Shown in pieces: positions 58,610-64,000 of a stretch of 64,000 nt of DNA. The notes under the pieces are model-generated. The model did not search any database, was not told the DNA's origin, and saw only the letters and a program-made list of their open reading frames with translations. The stretch covers positions 64,127,246 through 64,191,245 of the forward strand of contig NC_082689.1 in assembly GCF_949987515.2 (NCBI RefSeq). The letters are read 5' to 3'. This stretch comes from Delphinus delphis. Taxonomy: Eukaryota; Chordata; Mammalia; Artiodactyla; Delphinidae. How positions within the stretch are numbered: the stretch's first letter is position 1; every line of letters starts with the position of its first letter. The position numbers were made by a program, and so were the translations under genes.

Positions 58610-58800
58610 CTCTAATTTACTGCTCAGAAAACCGTGTGTCATCAGTTCTGTCATTCACACTTTAAAGGAGAGGAGACAGGTTTAGTAAGGTAATGTAATT
58701 TTCCCATGTTCAAGAAACTCAGTAAATGTCAGAACTGGGATGTGGATAGGGTCTTCTAATTCCAAGGTTACGGATTTTCCTCTAAACCATGCTAATTTCC
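58610..58800 (-). mobile_element. MIR fragment
   Basis: CACTTTAAAGGAGAGGAGACAGG, GTAAGGTAATGTAATTTTCCC, AACTGGGATGTGGATAG and CCTCTAAACCATGC fit the minus-strand MIR middle and head. Confidence 0.7.
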
Positions 58801-59026
58801 ATGAAGGGATGGTTGCGGGAAGATGGGGTGGAATTTTCCCCACAAAACACCCCCTCACATGGCTTACATGGCCAGAATCCCTCATCTTTCACATCTATGT
58901 TCTAGTCATGTGAATGACACAATCCCTAAGATGGGAGAGAGAACATCCAGGTCTGGAGGTGCTGAGCATGACTACAAAAGTCAGAAACATCTCTGTGGAG
59001 GTGGGAAAGCATCCTAGATACCTGTC

Positions 59027-59028
<2 letters not shown>

Positions 59029-59070
<42 letters not shown>
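59029..59070 (+). repeat. (TG)21 microsatellite
   Basis: An uninterrupted TG array of 42 bases. Likely length-polymorphic. Confidence 0.97.
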
Positions 59071-59071
<1 letters not shown>

Positions 59072-59099
59072 CCATATTTACATAACCATCTCTTTGTAC

Positions 59100-59240
59100 A
59101 GTTGCCTAACACATTTTCTGATGTTCTTTTTGTACTCTGGTTTCTTTCATTTGGTTACAGACCCCTGAAGGGTAAGGACTCTATTGATTGTTTCTCTTGG
59201 GTCTTTCGACAGTACCTAGAGCAGAGCTCTGCCTGTAATA
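59100..59240 (+). mobile_element. L2 3' end fragment
   Basis: GGTTACAGACCCCTGAAGGG, AAGGACTCTATTGATTG and CAGTACCTAGAGCAGAGCTCTGCC followed by AATAAAAGC match the L2 3' end. Confidence 0.6.
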
Positions 59241-59734
59241 AAAGCACATTTCCTATTATTGTCCGATTTATATAAGACATTGCTGGTTACACAAAGTAAT
59301 CAGATGTGTAGAAATTGGTAATACACGTAGTGTTATTTCTTCATGTATTTGGGTATGGAAGCATCTCTGTTTAAGTTTCCTAAGATCCCTGTGAACACTA
59401 TTAAATTAAAAAAAAATCCAATGTTGCATAATCTTATTTATAGTCTAAACAGCAGGAAACTTGGGGAATGCTCGAAATACACTATTTAAAAATTCCTTTT
59501 GTTAAACAGTGCTTTAACCAGAGTTAAAATCACTCACTAGGAGAAGAGCCCTTAAAAATTATAAAATAATCGTGCTTAATACTGTATCTCACAGTCTTCC
59601 TTTGAAATTGATTATCCTCCTACTTTCGTGTTTTGGTAATCTTATATTCCATGTCACTCATTTATATAATGCTGGGGTCTCATGAGCTAATTAAAAATAA
59701 TTATTTTCCAAGTATATGTGTTGTAAGTTGAGGG
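59241..59734. other. No recognised feature
   Basis: AT-rich unique-looking DNA. Confidence 0.5.
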
Positions 59735-60583
59735 TACAAAATCCAGAAATTATAGAAAAGTGTAAGAAAGAAAAGAGTATCATCTATAGCTCAGGGATAA
59801 CCACTATATCTCTGGTTTTGGATGGTCTGCCTTTGAGTCTGGTTTTCATATACACATGCATATACAACCCCTCTCCCCTCCTCCACGTGTATATGTGTGT
59901 GTGTGTGTGTCTTTGTCTCTCTCTCTGTGTGTATACTTTAAAAAGTAAACTGGAATTATACTCTTTACAGTTTATATATATATATATTTTGTTGTTGCTG
60001 TTTTTTTTTGTTTGTTTTTTTTTTGTTTTTGCTGTGCACAGGCCTCTCACTGTTGTGGCCTCTCCCGTTGCGGAGCACAGGCTCCGGACGCGCAGGCTCA
60101 GCGGCCATGGCTCACGGGCCCAGCTGCTCCCTGGCATGTGGGATCTTCCCGGACCGGGGCACGAACCCGTGTCCCCTGCATCGGCAGGCGGGCTCCCAAC
60201 CACTGTGCCACCAGGGAAGCCCAACAGTTTATATTTTTATGTAACATTATATTATGAACGTTTCATCATTTTTTGTAAACACACCTTTTACTGGATAGAA
60301 AATATGCCATCATTTGTATATAGTATAATTTAACTAATTTCATACTGTGAACATTTAACTGGCTTAAAATTTTTGTCTCAAATAACAGCATAAAGAATTT
60401 CCTTATTCCCAAATCTTTATCTGCATTTATATTTATCTTCCTTCTTATAGAGTTCTAGAACTCACATTATTGGTTAAAAAGGCAGAAACATTAGGTTTTC
60501 CAGGAAGGTTAAATTTCCTACTACAAATTGCACATGGGAAGGATTACCTAAAGTAACCTCATCAGCATTAAACAGTATCATTT
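59735..60583 (-). mobile_element. Old L1M-type 3' region, split by a SINE
   Basis: The left part (GAAATTATAGAAAAGTGTAAG, GGATAACCACTATATCTC, CTGGTTTTCATATACACATGC) and the right part (GTAAACACACCTTTTACTGG, CTTAAAATTTTTGTCTC, ACAGCATAAAGAATTTCC) read as one ancient L1 end on the minus strand, interrupted by the CHR SINE at 59978-60223 and by small (GT)n arrays. Its right edge is close to the target duplication of the next L1. Confidence 0.6.
59978..60223 (-). mobile_element. CHR-2-like tRNA-derived SINE
   Basis: Minus-strand copy with a long T-rich end broken by G residues (59990-60040), then the CHR-2 body and head ending CCAGGGAAGCCC. The direct repeat ACAGTTTATAT flanks it (59967-59977 and 60224-60234). 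Confidence 0.94.
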
Positions 60584-60597
60584 AAAAATTAGTGCTT

Positions 60598-60916
60598 TGC
60601 AGGGAGATCAGCTCGGTGCTTTGTGACCGCCGGGAGGGGTGGGATAGGGAGGGTGGGAGGGAGGGAGATGCAAGCGGAAAGAGATATGGGAACATATGTA
60701 TATATATAACTGATTCATTTTGTTGTGAAGCTGAAACTAACATACCATTGTAAAGCAATTATACTCCAATAAAGAAAAAAAAAGAAAATACAGGTAAAAT
60801 TGACATATCTCTGTCAATGTCAATAAGAAAAAAATATAAGGTAAGCACAAATAAATAATATTAAGAGTTGAAAAAATGTCGTATCTATAGATGTCGCACA
60901 GAGAAGAAAAATAAAA
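60598..60916 (+). mobile_element. Short L1 with probable 3' transduction
   Basis: A perfect 14 bp target duplication AAAAATTAGTGCTT (60584-60597 and 60917-60930) encloses about 190 bases of L1 3' UTR ending CTCCAATAAAG and an A-rich run (60774-60788). About 127 bases of non-L1 sequence follow, ending in AATAAA (60910-60915) and a terminal A run. Read-through past the weak L1 poly(A) site into downstream genomic DNA would give this structure. The L1 part contains the G-rich tract at 60632-60665. Confidence 0.93.
60632..60665 (+). repeat. G-quadruplex-type tract in the L1 3' UTR
   Basis: Seven runs of three or more G separated by one to three bases. A polypurine G-rich tract is a conserved feature of mammalian L1 3' UTRs; quadruplex folding here is inferred from the pattern. 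Confidence 0.85.
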
Positions 60917-60930
60917 AAAAATTAGTGCTT

Positions 60931-63054
60931 CTGCTCTGAGAGGCAAATGATAATATCCTATTGCTACTTTAATTTGCATTCTTTTGATTGTTAGTGAGTT
61001 TGATTTTTAATAAGTTTATTAATGTAATTAAGCAAACTCAGTTCATTAGCTTCAGTTCAAGTTTTAAGAATAAACACAGGGGAGCTACCGAAGCAAATAT
61101 CGAAAGGATAATGGTTTCTCCGTTTTCATATAGAAAAATAAAACTCTGGGAATGACAATGGCAAGGAAAACCATTCTTCAATCTTTTCAGTAATATTCTC
61201 ATTTTGATAGATGCTTGCTGGGATCAAGGTATAAGAAAGGTAGGGGACTTTGGCTCTTTAATCCATGTTTATTGTAATGTTAACAGTGAATATTCAAATG
61301 ATTGTTAGAAAATTTGAACATACTAGGTCACATAGTTGGTTGACTGTAACATGGGATTCTTGAACGAATGAGAAATTACTTTTCCAGTGATTTTATTATC
61401 ACCTGCTTAACAGCCACATGATGGTTCAACAAATAAACAAATGAACACAAAGTTATGAAAAAATGTCCTGTAAGTCGAGGCATAAACAATAGCCTTTCAA
61501 TAGTTGAAAAAATGGGACACCATTTCAATTTCAATCTGAAGCACGGATCTTTAAATTGAGTATTCAGAATAGCTAGCTATCAGTTTAACCTTTCAATAAG
61601 CTGATGAGCCATACTTCCAGGCGTGGGTTTGGACCTTTTTAGGTCAGAAGCATAAATCTCCTCCAGATTAGTAGATTGGCAAGAATAAACGACCACTTGG
61701 ACTTGGTTATGGTTTCCCCCTAGTTGTTTTACTTTGGAATCAGCTAATAAGTATGCAAAAGAGTGATGAAAAATCAAAAAAATATATATGATTGGATGTG
61801 GTTCCCACTGCCTTTGAAATTCTTTCCAGAAATCCTGAAGTACAGTAGTTTAGCAGCCTATGTGGAGCGAGAAATCTGCCAAAGGAGTCTGGAATTTTGT
61901 GCTCACTGAATTTTGTAACTTTCACTTAGGGAAGTTCATGTAGAATTGGAGAGCCCGACTGCTACCATATAGGCAATGTCTTGCTTTTCTGCAGTTAATT
62001 TCTTCCTCCTATTTTTCACTTATCATTTGGCCTATATAAGGCCCCAAACCTAACATATGTCTGCTGCTTGTGACTTCTATTATTTCATGCATCTTTTATG
62101 CAGTTCTTTGCAGAGCTGATCTAGTTTATAGTAAACCATTTTAAAGTGCCAGTCATGGAGACATATCCATGAGCTATAAATTTAATATCATGAAAATGCA
62201 TAGTAAATTAGGGCAAGGTAAGTTTGATACTAATGTTTTCCTTAAAAATATATATATGTACCATAAATACATATATGCAAATATTATATATTTGTGTTTA
62301 TACCTTCAAACATAATATATACAGTATCAAAAGTTGCTTCTAAATGATCTTGTTCTAAAATTCATTCTAAGTGGGTAAAGTTATTGCTCTATGAGCTAAA
62401 ATTTGTAAATAGATGAATTCATTAATTGATTTGTTCATCCTAAAAATATTTACTGAGTTAAAATTTGCCAACTGCCACATTCATTCACTCATTCATTCAT
62501 ACCTCAACCCAACAATCATTAATTGATTCTCTCCTTAAATCAATGCACTATACCACAGTGAATAGGATATTGTTCTTTCACTAAGAAACTCAGAGGAATT
62601 TTTGCTAAAAATGATAGTAGAGGCTCCATATTGTCTCTGCCTAAGGGGTTAAGGCAATGTTTTCTTTTGGCTGGGGAAATTCTGCATTTAGGAAATTAGG
62701 AAACATTTGGACAGCTCTATTAAATGATAATTACCTCTTGACAGATATTGATAAAATTTAATCAGTAACACTGAATATGTTTAGATGAGTTTGAGAAGAG
62801 TAACATACTTGGTATGATATGCATTTGTAAGTGCTAAAATGTTTAGGATATTAATAAGGAAACATAAAACTAGAGTGACCTTTAATCTTGTAATTGCAAA
62901 TGGAAATACATATGCGCCTAATCAAAAGGCCTTGTGCTGCGTATCTAAAAGTTAGGTACATTCCTGATTCACTGGGTCTTCAAAATTGAGATTCTATGTC
63001 TTAGAGAGCATTTCTATCCATACTTCCACAAGTTGTAAGCCATGCAGGATAAGG
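60931..63054. other. 2.1 kb without recognised features
   Basis: AT-rich unique-looking DNA. Includes ATATAT words at 62248-62258 and an (ATTC)n patch at 62480-62500. No gene or named repeat. Confidence 0.5.
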
Positions 63055-63295
63055 TGATAATGGATAGCAGTTAAAAAGAGGCTTTCCAGTTACACAGACT
63101 TGAGTTCAAATGCTGAGTTAGTCATTTATTAGTGTGACCTAGGGCAGATATTTAACCTCAGCCTGCAATTTCCTTGTTCATAAAATAATAGCCATTTCAC
63201 AGGGTTGTTATAATAATTAAATGAGATAATGTACAAAAAGCTTCAGTGACACTTCCTGGCACTGAGCAAATGCTTAAGGCATAGCACTATTATTA
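63055..63295 (+). mobile_element. MIR SINE, near full length
   Basis: Plus-strand order is clear: GATAATGGATAGCAGTTAAAAAG, GACTTGAGTTCAAATGCTG, AGTGTGACCTAGGGCAG, CAGGGTTGTTATAATAATTAAATGAG and CTGGCACTGAGCAAATGC. Confidence 0.88.
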
Positions 63296-64000
63296 GACAA
63301 AATGTCATCATGATTTTCTTTTCAGGTCAACTCTCAAAGTAACCAATTTCAAGAGCACCTAAAGATATTGTGTTGGTCTGTGCTTTTAAACTAACTAATC
63401 TGGGGGCTTACTTTGTAGCCTGCCAATCAAGCAAAATGATTCTGATTATCCAGTTTACCAACCTAATATCTGGGACTAGAAACTATGCTAGCCTTTTTGA
63501 TCCCCTCAGTCATCCACTAATGAGCGATTTTACATAGAAAAATCCTTTTAGTTTAATAAAGAGTTGAGATATTAATAAAAGGTAGCATAACTTACATGCA
63601 CTAAGTTATTGGTAATGATCTGATAAGCAAATCCTAAGCAGAACCATTTTTCTCCCATTTGTATTTAATTATTAGTTAACTTATGGATTGCCAGGTGCTG
63701 ATTAAAACTGCCCAGCCAAATTCCAAACATGAGTGAGACGGGGACTCTCCCATGAATGCTACACTCCTGGGTTTTCCTTCTGACTACTCCCCATTTTAAC
63801 GTGGCTCCTTTTCATTCCCTCTACTTGTGTACAGTAAAAGAGTTATTCTAAGAAAACCTGTTGAAAATGGCCACGTGGAACCATCTTAGTCATCTTTGCT
63901 AAAAAATCATGCGTACATGAAAGAATATATTCAAACTGCAGATGTGGAATATATTGATTCATAGCATGTTGGAGATTTCAGTTATTCAGAACCAGAGCTA
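63296..64000. other. No recognised feature
   Basis: About 0.7 kb of unique-looking DNA up to the window edge. Confidence 0.5.

Noticed and set aside
59716..60333. 205-codon plus-strand frame, the longest in the window
   Set aside because: It runs through an old L1 end, a GT-rich microsatellite and a minus-strand CHR SINE. The same SINE-derived peptide (with TVVASPVAEHRLRTRRLSGHG) recurs in frames at the other CHR-2-like copies.

Overview
This is a stretch of mammalian nuclear DNA, almost certainly from a cetacean (whale or dolphin). The main clue is thirteen tRNA-derived SINEs of the CHR type. They have a tRNA-like head that begins GGCTTCCCTGGTGGCGCAG, followed either by the roughly 210 bp CHR-2-like body ending in GTACCGCAAAA or by the longer CHR-1-like body with ACAACTACTGAGCCC units and an AAATAAAT tail. 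Young L1 tails of the cetartiodactyl type accompany them. I see no BovB or Bov-A elements, which argues against a ruminant. I found no protein-coding gene, rRNA, tRNA gene, CpG island or CRISPR. Every open reading frame is either inside a repeat or no longer than chance would give in 64 kb, so the window is best read as intergenic or deep intronic DNA. || Layout. 0-8 kb: four minus-strand CHR SINEs set into old L2, L1M and MIR debris, plus a Tigger/MER2-like DNA transposon with TA target duplication. 8-16 kb: mostly unique sequence, several MIR fragments, a solo LTR with an exact 3 x 45 bp internal repeat, and a CHR-1 SINE. 16-25 kb: the densest block of ancient repeats (MIR, a roughly 0.9 kb L2 piece, a tail-to-tail MIR pair) and microsatellites. 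25-34 kb: a young 5'-truncated L1, a candidate processed retrocopy, SINEs, and an LTR split by a 5'-inverted L1. 34-45 kb: long unique tracts, a solo LTR, a tetranucleotide microsatellite and the 3' end of an L2. 45-54 kb: L1 tails, MIRs, MER5A and three SINEs, at least one of which carries extra 3' sequence inside its target duplications. 54-64 kb: unique sequence, a MER20 with a perfect 8 bp target duplication, L1M, SINE, and a short L1 carrying a probable 3' transduction. || How the parts work together: no gene pathway is visible. The history is one of L2, MIR and DNA transposons in the mammalian ancestor, then LTRs and L1, then CHR SINEs mobilised by L1. The most useful observations are mechanistic traces of retrotransposition: 3' transductions, twin priming, nested insertions and a very short insert. 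I do not see a previously undescribed biological system here. Family names are recognition from memory, not a database search, and edges without target duplications are approximate.
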